The notes under the pieces are model-generated. The model was not told the origin of the DNA, made no database searches, and was given only the letters and a program-made list of their open reading frames with translations. From the NCBI GenBank assembly GCA_021162285.1, contig JAGGYZ010000214.1:1-14623 (forward strand): 14,623 nucleotides of DNA. Direction: 5' to 3'. Source of the DNA: Candidatus Fermentibacteraceae bacterium. Lineage in GTDB: Bacteria > Fermentibacterota > Fermentibacteria > Fermentibacterales > JCC-6. Shown piece by piece: positions 1-6,965 of the stretch (positions are counted from its first letter, which is position 1; each line of letters opens with the position of its first letter). Both the position numbers and the translations under genes were made by a program.

Positions 1-3
1 CGG

Positions 4-930
4 ATGAAACCTGTACTTGTAACCGGCGGTAACAGAACCGGAACCTCGTGGGTGGGCAAGATGCTCTGCCTTTCCAGGGAGCTGTTTCTTGTATGGGAAC
101 CTTTTAACTGCATGTTTCCCGCCATGTTCAGCAAACACCCGCTAAAGAGGCACTACAGAAAACTTCTTCCTGAAGAAGACAGTGCTATGAAAAGCTACGT
201 AAAAAAGAAGACCTTTTCCGAAATTCTGAATCACAGCGAAGGTGGAAAAACAGCTGCAGACAAGATACGTAAACTTGGTGCAGTTCTTGCAAAAACAGCT
301 GGCTACATATCAGGTACCCGCGCGCCATTGTACAAAGACCCCACTGCCTTAATGTCTGCAGAATGGTTTGAGCAGCAGTTTCAAAGCCGGGTTGTTCTTA
401 CGGTAAGGCATCCGGGGGCATACGTGCACAGCATCAGGCGGCTGAACTGGCCAATGCATGTGGAGGAGTTTGCAAATCAGCCATGGTTGATGGAAACCCT
501 TCCTGAAGCAATACAAAATGAAGTTCGGGAAAGAATTGCATCTCGGGAAAGACCGAAGGGTTACGTGCTTGAGGACGCAGCCCTGTGCTGGAAAGTGTTC
601 CATCAGGTTATCCATCAATACACAGAAAATCATCCGGAATGGCTGGTGGCAAAGCATGAGGATCTCAGTGTTGATTACATTTCGGGATTCAGATATCTGT
701 ACAACAGCCTGGGTCTTTCCTGGACACCGGAAGTAGAAACAAAGATCAACTATTTCTGTAATCCGAACAACAATATCGTTCAGGGTGATGTATACCACGA
801 GTTCAAGCAGGACTCAGCCAGTCTTGCCAGACTCTGGAAGAACAACCTCACAGCTGCAGAGAAGGATACCATACGAAGAATAACGGAACCTGTTTCCAGT
901 CTGTTCTACAGTGATGACAGCTGGAATTGA
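4..930 (+). CDS. Sulfotransferase family protein
   Basis: Probable PAPS-dependent sulfotransferase of 308 aa. Residues 7-21 form a P-loop-like 5'-phosphosulfate-binding motif (GGNRTGTSWVGKML). Residues around 133-149 (TVRHPGAYVHSIRRLNW) match the 3'-phosphate-binding motif, with the Arg and Ser expected in the family. The length fits bacterial sulfotransferases. The acceptor is not predictable; a surface glycan or lipid is a common target in this superfamily. The ATG at 4 gives a typical N-terminus just before the P-loop, but only three bases precede it, so no ribosome site can be judged and an upstream start cannot be excluded. It converges on a peptidase fragment 12 bases downstream. Its last ~31 codons are duplicated near 6873-6965, where only this tail survives. 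The family is fairly sure; the substrate is unknown. Confidence 0.82.
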   Translation: MKPVLVTGGNRTGTSWVGKMLCLSRELFLVWEPFNCMFPAMFSKHPLKRHYRKLLPEEDSAMKSYVKKKTFSEILNHSEGGKTAADKIRKLGAVLAKTAGYISGTRAPLYKDPTALMSAEWFEQQFQSRVVLTVRHPGAYVHSIRRLNWPMHVEEFANQPWLMETLPEAIQNEVRERIASRERPKGYVLEDAALCWKVFHQVIHQYTENHPEWLVAKHEDLSVDYISGFRYLYNSLGLSWTPEVETKINYFCNPNNNIVQGDVYHEFKQDSASLARLWKNNLTAAEKDTIRRITEPVSSLFYSDDSWN

Positions 931-1258
931 TCCAGTACTGTGTCAGTTCTGTATCCCCGTCTGATTCAGGAGGAATGCGTATTTTGAAGCAGTATCTCTC
1001 AGCCAGCCGAACCGTCCTGAAGCACCGCCGTGGCCTGATCCCATGTTGATTCGGAAGATAACCGGAGCATCTCCGGTGTTCGCCCTTCTGATCCCGGCAA
1101 CCCATTTGGCCGGTTCCCAGTAACCGACCTGAGCATCGTTCAGCGCGGGAAAAACATACATTGCAGGAAATTCCACTTCCCTGATATTGTCTACCGGGAA
1201 ATATGAAAGGATGTACTGGTGGGCTGTCCTCACTTTCAGAAGGGTTACCCCACTTATC
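838..1258 (+). repeat. Direct repeat, copy 1 (sulfotransferase 3' end plus peptidase 3' end)
   Basis: This stretch aligns to 6873-7292 in the same orientation, at an offset of 6035 bases up to position 1225 and 6034 after a one-base insertion at 1226. A hand alignment of 856-1225 gives about 17 substitutions in 370 bases, near 95% identity. Similarity falls off in the last 60 bases and ends at the start of IS3-type sequence. The repeat holds the last codons of the sulfotransferase and the last ~100 codons of the convergent S9 peptidase. Confidence 0.9.
915..945. terminator. Candidate bidirectional hairpin between convergent stops, copy 1
   Basis: CTGGA (921-925) pairs with TCCAG (931-935) around a five-base loop that holds the sulfotransferase stop codon. 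An outer TGACA (915-919) can pair with TGTCA (941-945), which contains the peptidase stop. No U-tract follows on either strand, so intrinsic termination is only a guess. Confidence 0.3.
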
Positions 1259-1260
1259 AT
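943..1260 (-). pseudogene. C-terminal fragment of oligopeptidase B-like S9 peptidase
   Basis: The minus-strand reading matches the last ~100 residues of the intact peptidase at 6978-9038, including the catalytic Asp region (ALNDAQVGYWEPAKW) and the catalytic His loop (GHGGASGRFGW). The Ser nucleophile region and everything N-terminal are missing. An extra base at 1226 breaks the frame relative to the intact copy, and homology stops near 1258 where transposase sequence begins. The open frame continues to 1524 only as the antisense of that transposase remnant. The fragment keeps GHGG where the intact gene has GHSG, so it may preserve the older residue. It is not expected to make a working enzyme. 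Confidence 0.85.
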
Positions 1261-1545
1261 GAATACATGTATCTCAATGATTACTAAGACTTTTACACAG
1301 CTCGAAATATCTTGAGAAGTTCTTTGATTTTTACAACGACGAAAGGAAACATTCAAGCCTGGGTAAGAAGACACCATCCGAGGGTTACCACATGAATGAC
1401 AAAGATCAGAAGATACCAGCATGATAGCGGAAGAGACCAGTCGTCTTTCCGCTCCAGTGCGGCCGAAAAGACAAAAAAGACAGGAAAGGAACCCCTTAAA
1501 GAAGACTGTTAACTGTGTTGACAACCCGGGCCACTATGGATTGTT
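1261..1545 (+). mobile_element. IS3-family transposase remnant (OrfB C-terminus and right end)
   Basis: The plus strand encodes a broken copy of the extreme C-terminus of an IS3-type DDE transposase. EYMYLNDY is read from 1261, KTFTQLE follows in a shifted frame, and KYLEKFFDFYNDERKHSSLG with KKTPSE is read from about 1305 to a TGA at 1422-1424. The FYN-ER-H-SLG-KTP pattern is the hallmark of the IS3 integrase-core C-terminus. Two frameshifts and the loss of all upstream catalytic sequence show it is dead. The non-coding stretch after the stop is probably the remaining IS right end; its exact limit is uncertain. The left junction coincides with the break in the peptidase fragment, so the element probably took part in the rearrangement. 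Confidence 0.7.
1426..1453 (+). terminator. Hairpin after the IS3 transposase stop
   Basis: An 11-bp stem with a single bulged G forms between 1426-1437 and 1443-1453 around a five-base loop, starting two bases after the transposase stop. There is no U-tract. It could be the end structure of the IS transcript or part of the element's terminal region; the role is inferred. Confidence 0.35.
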
Positions 1546-1577
1546 CTGGAAGCTGTTTTTATGAACGGGAATCGACA

Positions 1578-3278
1578 CTACAGCTTTCCGTGTCTTAGTA
1601 TTGTAAATGCAAGGTACAGAGCCATCAATGCAGCAATGACATAGCCAATAATGCCGATAACAGGTAAACCATAGAGCTTAGGAGGTACACCTGATAATAC
1701 GACTACTGAGGAGCCTATAACCAGGGAGGCGACAATGATTGCGAAGGAGAGTCTGTTGCTGACTCTGTCCAGAGTGGATAGCATGGTCTCCAGCCCTCTG
1801 TGCTGCAGTTGCACTTCAGCATCTCCCCTTGCGAATCGATTAAGGATTGTGCCGGTATCCTTTGGGATCTCCTTCAAAAGATTTATGGATTCACCGGTTA
1901 GGTTAAACAATTCAGAAATAATGCGGTCAGGCAGAAATTTCGCGAGTCTGATTCGAGAAATGAAAGGTTTCAGGGCTTCTGTGTAGTTGAATCCCGGATC
2001 AAGTTTTCTACCCAGTGCCTGGGATGTGGCAAGGGCTTTTACCATTATGTAATAATCGGGGGGAATACGCAGATGATACTTTGTTATCAGTGTCATGATG
2101 TTTGAAAGAATCTCGCTTATGTTCAGATATTCAAGTTCCCTGAAAAGGTAGCGATCAAGTAATTCGGAAATATCTTTTTCCAGTTCACTCCGATTCGGTG
2201 TATGATCACCGTTAACAATTTTCAGTATGATATCAGTCAGCCTGACCTCATCATCCTTTATGGCATAAGTAGCTGCGTCCACAAGAGATTCCGCCTGTTT
2301 TCTGCTTACCCGACTCATCATTCCAAAATCAAGATAGCAGACAATGTTGTTCTCCAGGAATAAAATATTTCCAGGATGGGGATCTGCGTGGATGAATCCG
2401 TGGACGAATATCTGTTTCATTATAAGATCTGCTCCACGGCGGGCAAGAAGAGCGCAATCAAGACCGGACTGGTGCAAAAGGCTGATTTCGGAAGCTTTAA
2501 TGCCCCGAACATATTCCATGGTTATAATGTGCTGGGAGGAAAGTTCAGGAAAAACCCCGGGAACGCGAATTGTTTTGTCTTCAGCGAATTGATGAGCGAA
2601 TCTCTCCGCGTGGGCAATTTCCAGTTTGTAGTCCAGCTCTTTTTCTATCATTCGCGCGAATTCATCAACTATCCTGGTAGGCTGTTGAATTTTCCACTCT
2701 TCTATGTGTTTTTCGGCAATCGATGCTAGATGCCGGATGATATGAATATCACTTCTAATTATTTCGTGAATACCCGGTCTTTGAACTTTAACCACAACAT
2801 CTTGCCCGTTTGTGAGTTGCGCACGATGAACTTGGCCTATAGAGGCTGCTGCCAGAGGAATTGTATCAAAGCTCTTAAATATTTCATCAAGCGGAGCTCC
2901 CAGGTCTTCTTCTACAACTCCTCGAATATCATTGAAAGGAATCGGGGAAACATTATCCTGCAGTTTCTCAAATTCCTTTGCCAGATCCGTTCCAACCAGG
3001 TCGGGTCTTGTAGAAAGAACCTGGCCCACTTTAACAAAAGTAGGGCCAAGTTCCTCCAGGACTTTTCTCAAGCGGTTTTCCTTTGACAACTCTTTAATTC
3101 TGTACCTGGTTTTTTTTGATGCCGCCCTGAGCAGGCCTTCAAAAAAACGCTCACCGCGAATTCTGCTGAAAACATCCCCAAATCCATACTTTATCAGCAC
3201 AGACAGTATCTGCCGGTAGCGTACCATGTTTTCATGCGATCGCTTCAAGTTGTCTACAGCCCGGTAATTGAAGGCCAT
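1578..3278 (-). CDS. ABC1/ADCK/UbiB-family atypical protein kinase-like protein
   Basis: A 566-aa member of the UbiB (AarF/ABC1/ADCK) family, linked in characterised members to ubiquinone or other isoprenoid lipid metabolism through an ATPase or kinase-like fold. Visible motifs are KxGQ at 83-86 (KVGQ), the Ala-rich loop at 143-148 (AAASIG), the ATP-site Lys 164 (VVVKVQRP), ExD at 214-216, the catalytic loop HADPHPGN around 298-304 and DFG at 317-319. Two hydrophobic segments between about 503 and 560 form the usual C-terminal membrane anchor. The length fits bacterial homologues. The ATG at 3278 has no clear Shine-Dalgarno; Met18 is an alternative start but also lacks one. It lies 52 bases after the phasin-like gene, probably co-transcribed. 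Whether this organism makes ubiquinone or menaquinone is not visible, so I assign no ubiB symbol. Confidence 0.9.
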   Translation of the reverse strand: MAFNYRAVDNLKRSHENMVRYRQILSVLIKYGFGDVFSRIRGERFFEGLLRAASKKTRYRIKELSKENRLRKVLEELGPTFVKVGQVLSTRPDLVGTDLAKEFEKLQDNVSPIPFNDIRGVVEEDLGAPLDEIFKSFDTIPLAAASIGQVHRAQLTNGQDVVVKVQRPGIHEIIRSDIHIIRHLASIAEKHIEEWKIQQPTRIVDEFARMIEKELDYKLEIAHAERFAHQFAEDKTIRVPGVFPELSSQHIITMEYVRGIKASEISLLHQSGLDCALLARRGADLIMKQIFVHGFIHADPHPGNILFLENNIVCYLDFGMMSRVSRKQAESLVDAATYAIKDDEVRLTDIILKIVNGDHTPNRSELEKDISELLDRYLFRELEYLNISEILSNIMTLITKYHLRIPPDYYIMVKALATSQALGRKLDPGFNYTEALKPFISRIRLAKFLPDRIISELFNLTGESINLLKEIPKDTGTILNRFARGDAEVQLQHRGLETMLSTLDRVSNRLSFAIIVASLVIGSSVVVLSGVPPKLYGLPVIGIIGYVIAALMALYLAFTILRHGKL

Positions 3279-3330
3279 CTTATATGTTACTCAAAAAGTG
3301 AAGCAGAAGAAATCATGCAGGTATCTGAAT

Positions 3331-3630
3331 TCATGAGATATCGACGTGCTTTGTCAGCTCATCGATTTTCCGGGAAAGCCCGGCAATGTCATCCTTTGTG
3401 GCAATGTCCATGGAGGATATAGTTTCATGAACATGCTTTTTTACAAGCTCGCGTCGTTCCTTTGATGACTGCTCCGCTTTCAGAATCAGCTCTTTCGCAA
3501 GATTTTTTCCTTCTTCTTTTGTAAGCTCACCCTTCAAAACGAGTTCCTTTGTGAACTCTTCAACTTTTTCTGCTGTAAGTACAGCGAGTCCCATTCCGGT
3601 GAGAAGGGATTTTCTGATTAAATCAAACAT
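3331..3630 (-). CDS. Small phasin-like coiled-coil protein
   Basis: A 99-aa protein with a short amphipathic or hydrophobic N-terminus (FDLIRKSLLTGMGLAVL) followed by a charged, Lys/Glu-rich helical region of about 75 residues with coiled-coil character and no cysteines. This matches the polyhydroxyalkanoate granule-associated/phasin-like superfamily, whose short members often sit beside UbiB/ABC1 genes. A near-perfect Shine-Dalgarno (AAGGAGG, 3637-3643 on the complement) lies six bases before the ATG and directly abuts the recombinase stop at 3644. No PHA synthase gene is in the window, so a granule role is not supported; a helical partner of the membrane-bound UbiB protein is an inference from adjacency only. 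Confidence 0.7.
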   Translation of the reverse strand: MFDLIRKSLLTGMGLAVLTAEKVEEFTKELVLKGELTKEEGKNLAKELILKAEQSSKERRELVKKHVHETISSMDIATKDDIAGLSRKIDELTKHVDIS

Positions 3631-3643
3631 TATTTTCCTCCTT

Positions 3644-4539
3644 TTATTGCGAATGCATTTCGATTTTAGAATCAGGATCCAGATTCAGCCATAGATTACT
3701 GTAGTACGAAGTAACATCGGATCGTGTGTGCCCCAGAAGCTTCTGTGCGATCTTCAGGTCAACACCGGATTCAAGAATCAGGGCTGTAAATGAGTGTCTC
3801 AAAGTTCTGGGTGTGGCTGTTTTGCCAATACCTGATGCTTCAAGAGCGATCTTGAACAACTTGGATACGGCTCTGGGGGTTAGAGGTTTCCCTTTATAGC
3901 CTGTGAACAGGTAACAGAAGGGATTTTTACCCTGGGTAATAGTTTGAATAGGAGAGAGGAGAATTTCAGAAAAGATAGTTGTACGATTCCGTCTTGTGCC
4001 GCTTCCCCTGACAGAGATAGTGAGGTTGTCATGGTCAAAATCACGTACCTGAAGGTTCACAACCTCTGATATCCGTAAACCGGCAGTGTATGCCAGCAGT
4101 ATTATCAGCTTATGCTTAAGGTTTTCAGTTGCATCGGCGATTCTGCAGACTTCTTCGCCGGTAAGAATAACGGGAGCGTTTCTCTTACTGACCGGTCTTT
4201 GCATATCCCGGAGAGGAACTGGATGCTTGAAAACTTCTGAGTACAGAAAATGCAATGAGTTTACAGCCTGATCAATGATTGAACGAGAACTTCCAGCTTT
4301 GACCAGATTGGCAATGTAAGCTTTTATTTCCTTCGTGGAAAGTTCTGAAGGAGACTTGGGCGCCGTTACCTTAAGAAACGCCCGGAGCTGACCGAGATAA
4401 GCTCTGACAGTATGTGTACTGTAATGAGATGAGATAAGAAGCTGCTCAAAATCCTTGTAAATACTGTCAAGCGTTACCTGGTTTAAAATTCTATCACTTC
4501 CCGCCGGTTCAGGAAAAACGATAATGTATTTCTGTTCAT
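3644..4539 (-). pseudogene. Tyrosine recombinase (phage-integrase family), frameshifted and catalytically degraded
   Basis: An open frame of nearly 300 codons runs from about 4540 to the TAA at 3644. It has a SAM-like core-binding N-terminal part (a helix with HYSTHTVRAYLGQLRAFL, then STKEIKAYIANL) and a catalytic domain with Arg-I (AGLRISEV), Arg-II (TLRHSF), His-III (LLGHTRSDVT) and the Tyr (SYYSN). The frame has no ATG, GTG or TTG near its N-terminus; the first TTG is at 4255, inside the domain. An ATG at 4539 is in another frame and joins correctly if one T is restored to the T run at 4514-4518. Two further catalytic positions look lost: the β-hairpin Lys (GSG where GKG is usual) and the first His of HxxR (RTLR). 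The suggested start is 10 bases after the radical SAM stop. Probably inactive, though a programmed shift or sequencing error is possible. Confidence 0.65.
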
Positions 4540-4549
4540 ATTATTCAAA

Positions 4550-5992
4550 TCACTCTTCACGATAATACTCTTCCCAGATGGGGTCAAGCTGCTCTGCGAG
4601 CCCAAGATCATACTCTCTCATGGAACTGATATAGTCATTGTCGGTGAGAGACTGTTCCGCTGAACTGCTGGACGGAGTGGCATTCGTGCCCAGAATAACA
4701 TTCCTCGCCTTATCATGATGATCGCGAATGAAACATGGACGGATCTCGTTGCCGCACTCACGGGGAGGCTTCAAGTAATTATAAGAACACTGCCAGTCTC
4801 TTACTCCTCTAAAGAGATCTGAAAAAATTGCATCACTAAGAGGTTTTCCAGACGACTTGAGGGTATGGATATTGTCCTTCCAGTAAGGCACAAATACACA
4901 CGGATAAATATTGCCGTTCCAGTCGATATACATGTATCCCTCCTTGCGGGCACCAGCAATACATCCTGAAGAGAACGGTCCTCCGTTCCAGAAATCCGCT
5001 AGAAAAAGATGTCTGTCATAAATGAGTTCCTGCTCGCGTTTCCACATCCATTTCCTGAGTTCAGGGGAAATTTGACGCGTTGTATCCACTCCTCTGCCAA
5101 TGGGCATGTACTGAAACAGCCACTGGTACAGCACTCCCTGTTCTTCAAAGAAGAATTTGACCATTTCATCCGATAGCACCAATTCCGCGTTTTCCGGTAC
5201 CGCAGTGGTGGAAATGCCAAAAGGTACACCGCTGTTCCTCAGGTTGTCAAAAGCAGTGAGGATTTTCTTGAATGTGCCCTTCCCTCGACGCCAGTCTGTT
5301 TCTTTCTCAAACCCTTCAACAGAGATGGCAAGTGTGATATTACCGACTTCGCCAAGCCGCGCGGCAGTAGTCTTATCAATTTGAGTACCGTTTGAATATA
5401 CAAGGAAATATTGCTCTGGATTACGGGCTGCAATTTCTATAAGATCCACATCCCCGTCATGCCACAGAAAGGGTTCTCCTCCTGACACAACTGTAAACCA
5501 GCTTCCCCAATCCTTTCGCTTCTGATCTAAAACCCACTGAAATGTGTCGGCTGACAGAAAGGGCATGTCCAGGGGAGCACTGGCAGCGTAGCAGCCTTTA
5601 CATTTTAGATTACAGCCTCCGTATGGTGATATTGTCAGGAATGATGGTGGTGAAATACCATATTTTTCCCTGAATAACTTCGTTTCCGGCATGGTAGCAT
5701 ACGGAGTACAAATGCTGGTCATCAGAAACTCTTGCAGCCTCTTTTTTACATTCGGCGATCCATTTTCATGTGCCTTGAAAACAGATTCAATCAAATTTGA
5801 TGTGATTCGCAGTTTATCCTCTCGTTTCCTGCGGGAACCAAATTTGATTGGATCGGCATTTTTTATAAAGATAGTCTGCGCTACCCGTTCCGCAAGCGGA
5901 AGCGTTAATTTCCATACATGTTTCTTTGTTGAAACATGTATAACTTGTTCCGCCACAAGTTCTGTCACCGTATTACCGATCACTTTCAGCAT
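4550..5992 (-). CDS. Radical SAM protein with SPASM-like C-terminus
   Basis: A 480-aa radical SAM enzyme. The [4Fe-4S]/SAM motif CxxxCxxC is at residues 127-134 (CNLKCKGCYA), followed by the SAM-binding GGEP at 171-174. The C-terminal third carries additional cysteines (SSGC...; IYPCVFVPY; WQCSYNY; ECGNEIRPC) arranged like a SPASM or twitch auxiliary-cluster domain. About 115 residues precede the radical SAM core, longer than in simple members. Such proteins modify peptides, proteins or cofactors; the substrate here is unknown, and I found no small precursor-peptide gene beside it. The ATG at 5992 has only a moderate purine-rich site upstream (GGGATGGAG). It is the first gene of a minus-strand set transcribed from the promoter at 6044-6072. 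Confidence 0.85.
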   Translation of the reverse strand: MLKVIGNTVTELVAEQVIHVSTKKHVWKLTLPLAERVAQTIFIKNADPIKFGSRRKREDKLRITSNLIESVFKAHENGSPNVKKRLQEFLMTSICTPYATMPETKLFREKYGISPPSFLTISPYGGCNLKCKGCYAASAPLDMPFLSADTFQWVLDQKRKDWGSWFTVVSGGEPFLWHDGDVDLIEIAARNPEQYFLVYSNGTQIDKTTAARLGEVGNITLAISVEGFEKETDWRRGKGTFKKILTAFDNLRNSGVPFGISTTAVPENAELVLSDEMVKFFFEEQGVLYQWLFQYMPIGRGVDTTRQISPELRKWMWKREQELIYDRHLFLADFWNGGPFSSGCIAGARKEGYMYIDWNGNIYPCVFVPYWKDNIHTLKSSGKPLSDAIFSDLFRGVRDWQCSYNYLKPPRECGNEIRPCFIRDHHDKARNVILGTNATPSSSSAEQSLTDNDYISSMREYDLGLAEQLDPIWEEYYREE

Positions 5993-6012
5993 TTCTCCAT
6001 CCCTTTCGCGTT

Positions 6013-6035
6013 TCGGAACGACTCGGAAGTTCCGA
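6013..6035. promoter_or_regulatory. Palindromic operator-like element at the start site of the radical SAM gene
   Basis: TCGGAA (6023-6028), one base, TTCCGA (6030-6035) is a perfect 13-base inverted repeat. A second, overlapping arm pair is TCGGAAC (6013-6019) with GTTCCGA (6029-6035). It lies immediately downstream of the predicted -10, across the expected start and early leader, a usual place for a repressor site. No regulator gene is adjacent. Confidence 0.45.
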
Positions 6036-6043
6036 TAATATGG

Positions 6044-6072
6044 ATACTACAGCTTGAAACAAGATATGTCAA
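6044..6072 (-). promoter_or_regulatory. Sigma70-type promoter for the radical SAM gene set
   Basis: On the complement, TTGACA (6067-6072) is separated by exactly 17 bases from TAGTAT (6044-6049): a perfect -35 with a 5/6 -10. This predicts a start near 6037 and a leader of about 45 bases before the ATG at 5992. A second -10-like hexamer, TATTAT, follows a few bases downstream. The motif spacing is seen directly; activity is inferred. Confidence 0.7.
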
Positions 6073-6554
6073 GGAACCGGAGAGTCTTATGTAATCTTCG
6101 GATGCCATTGATGACGATGGAAGACCGGCAGAAAGTTGATTTAGCTATATCTGTGTTATTGCTGCATGATGTGGTTCAGTTGTGATCGGGCATACTCTGC
6201 GTCATGTGATTCTTCCGGACAGAAAGGTAGTGCAACCGGATTTGTCCCATCAGGTATTTATGTGATAGTTGTGCGGATGAAAGTGGGCATCTCAGTTCAA
6301 CAGTCTGTCTGCTTGATTAGTCTGTAGCTTCAGGCTTGAATCGTAGATATCTCCATTGTGTGCAGTAGAATAGTTGATTTATGAGCTTCACGTTACTGGC
6401 TGCAGATTCAACAGCTTAAATACTCGATCCTGAAATGGAGTGGCCTCGGTAAATCGATTTACAGTTATGCCAGTACCAGGATCACCCATCCTGCATCTGT
6501 CAAAGCATAAGGTGCTGAGATCTGTCAGCAGAGTGGAAAGACAATGTAATGGAG
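6073..6554. other. Gene-poor interval
   Basis: No intact gene is recognised here. The only interpretable content is a FlgD-like domain tail at 6205-6327. The stretch 6328-6554 has short open frames on both strands (for example 6388-6579 on the complement) without a ribosome site or recognisable domain, and nothing resembling a tRNA. It reads as decayed sequence. Confidence 0.5.
6205..6327 (+). pseudogene. Remnant of a FlgD-like Ig / C-terminal sorting-type domain
   Basis: The plus frame from 6205 to a TAG at 6325-6327 reads CDSSGQKGSATGFVPSGIY, then VIVVRMKVGISVQQSVCLISL. This follows the FlgD Ig-like pattern WDGxDxxGxxVxSGxY-xxRLxxGxxSxxxKxVLL, which closes many secreted proteins in FCB-type bacteria. 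The Trp of WDG is Cys here, there is no start, and an in-frame stop lies upstream at 6142, so only a decayed C-terminus remains. Recognition rests on the pattern alone. Confidence 0.4.
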
Positions 6555-6790
6555 TGCCGTCTTCGCCCCGCTTCGTCATTTTCCTTTTCTTCGCTGATTC
6601 TGATGCTACTGCAGGCTCCTGTTAAACAGGTAAAGGAGTTTCAGGCTGGACGGATGAGCAGATTGTCGAGGCCCCTGGAGTTGGTATCAGGACAGCAAGG
6701 TTTAGGGAGCGCCTTTGCAAACAGAGGTTGAAAAATGTTTGTTACGCGCCAGAGGCAGTGCGCAAGCTTGGTGGAGTACAAAAAGCCCAA
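6555..6790 (+). mobile_element. IS630-type transposase N-terminal remnant
   Basis: One plus frame from 6647 reads WTDEQIVEAPGVGIRTARFR, then ERLCKQRLKNV and further on RKLGGVQKAQ. This matches the N-terminal helix-turn-helix of IS630 transposases (GWTDEQIAEALGVSxRTVxRxRxRF) and the following (E/R)RKLDGxQEA segment. Before it, in another frame, RPASSFSFSSLILMLLQA resembles the preceding helix (AxxxARILLKAD). Frameshifts and the absence of the DDE catalytic core show a dead fragment. The right junction runs into the sulfotransferase tail at about 6840-6873. Confidence 0.5.
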
Positions 6791-6839
6791 TACAGTTCTC
6801 GTTCAGTACCTGTCCCCGCAAAGTATAGTTGTACATCCG

Positions 6840-6965
6840 GAGAATTCCTCGTGGCTTGTCTACCCGGCAGTGAAGAACAATCCTACAACGGCAGAGAAGG
6901 CTACCATACGAAGAATAATCGAACCTGTTTCCAGTCTGTTCTACAGTGATGACAGCTGGAATTGA
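6840..6965 (+). pseudogene. Sulfotransferase C-terminal fragment
   Basis: The plus frame ending at 6965 finishes with KNNPTTAEKATIRRIIEP then VSSLFYSDDSWN, almost identical to the tail of the intact sulfotransferase at 4-930. Clear homology starts near 6873; a weaker similarity (SWLVYP against SLARLW) may reach back to about 6840. No P-loop or other sulfotransferase motif remains. This is the mirror image of the left repeat, where the sulfotransferase is whole and the peptidase is the fragment. Confidence 0.8.

Noticed and set aside
1261..1524. Extension of the minus-strand open frame beyond the peptidase fragment as a hybrid protein
   Set aside because: It is antisense to recognisable IS3 transposase sequence, has no domain of its own and includes the frameshift at 1226.
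6388..6579. A 63-aa minus-strand protein in the gene-poor interval
   Set aside because: No ribosome site and no recognisable domain; its 5' end overlaps the IS630 remnant on the other strand.
6073..6900. A tRNA, small RNA or RiPP precursor gene near the radical SAM gene
   Set aside because: No cloverleaf-like arms and no small frame with a good ribosome site were found; transposase and domain debris explain much of the interval.
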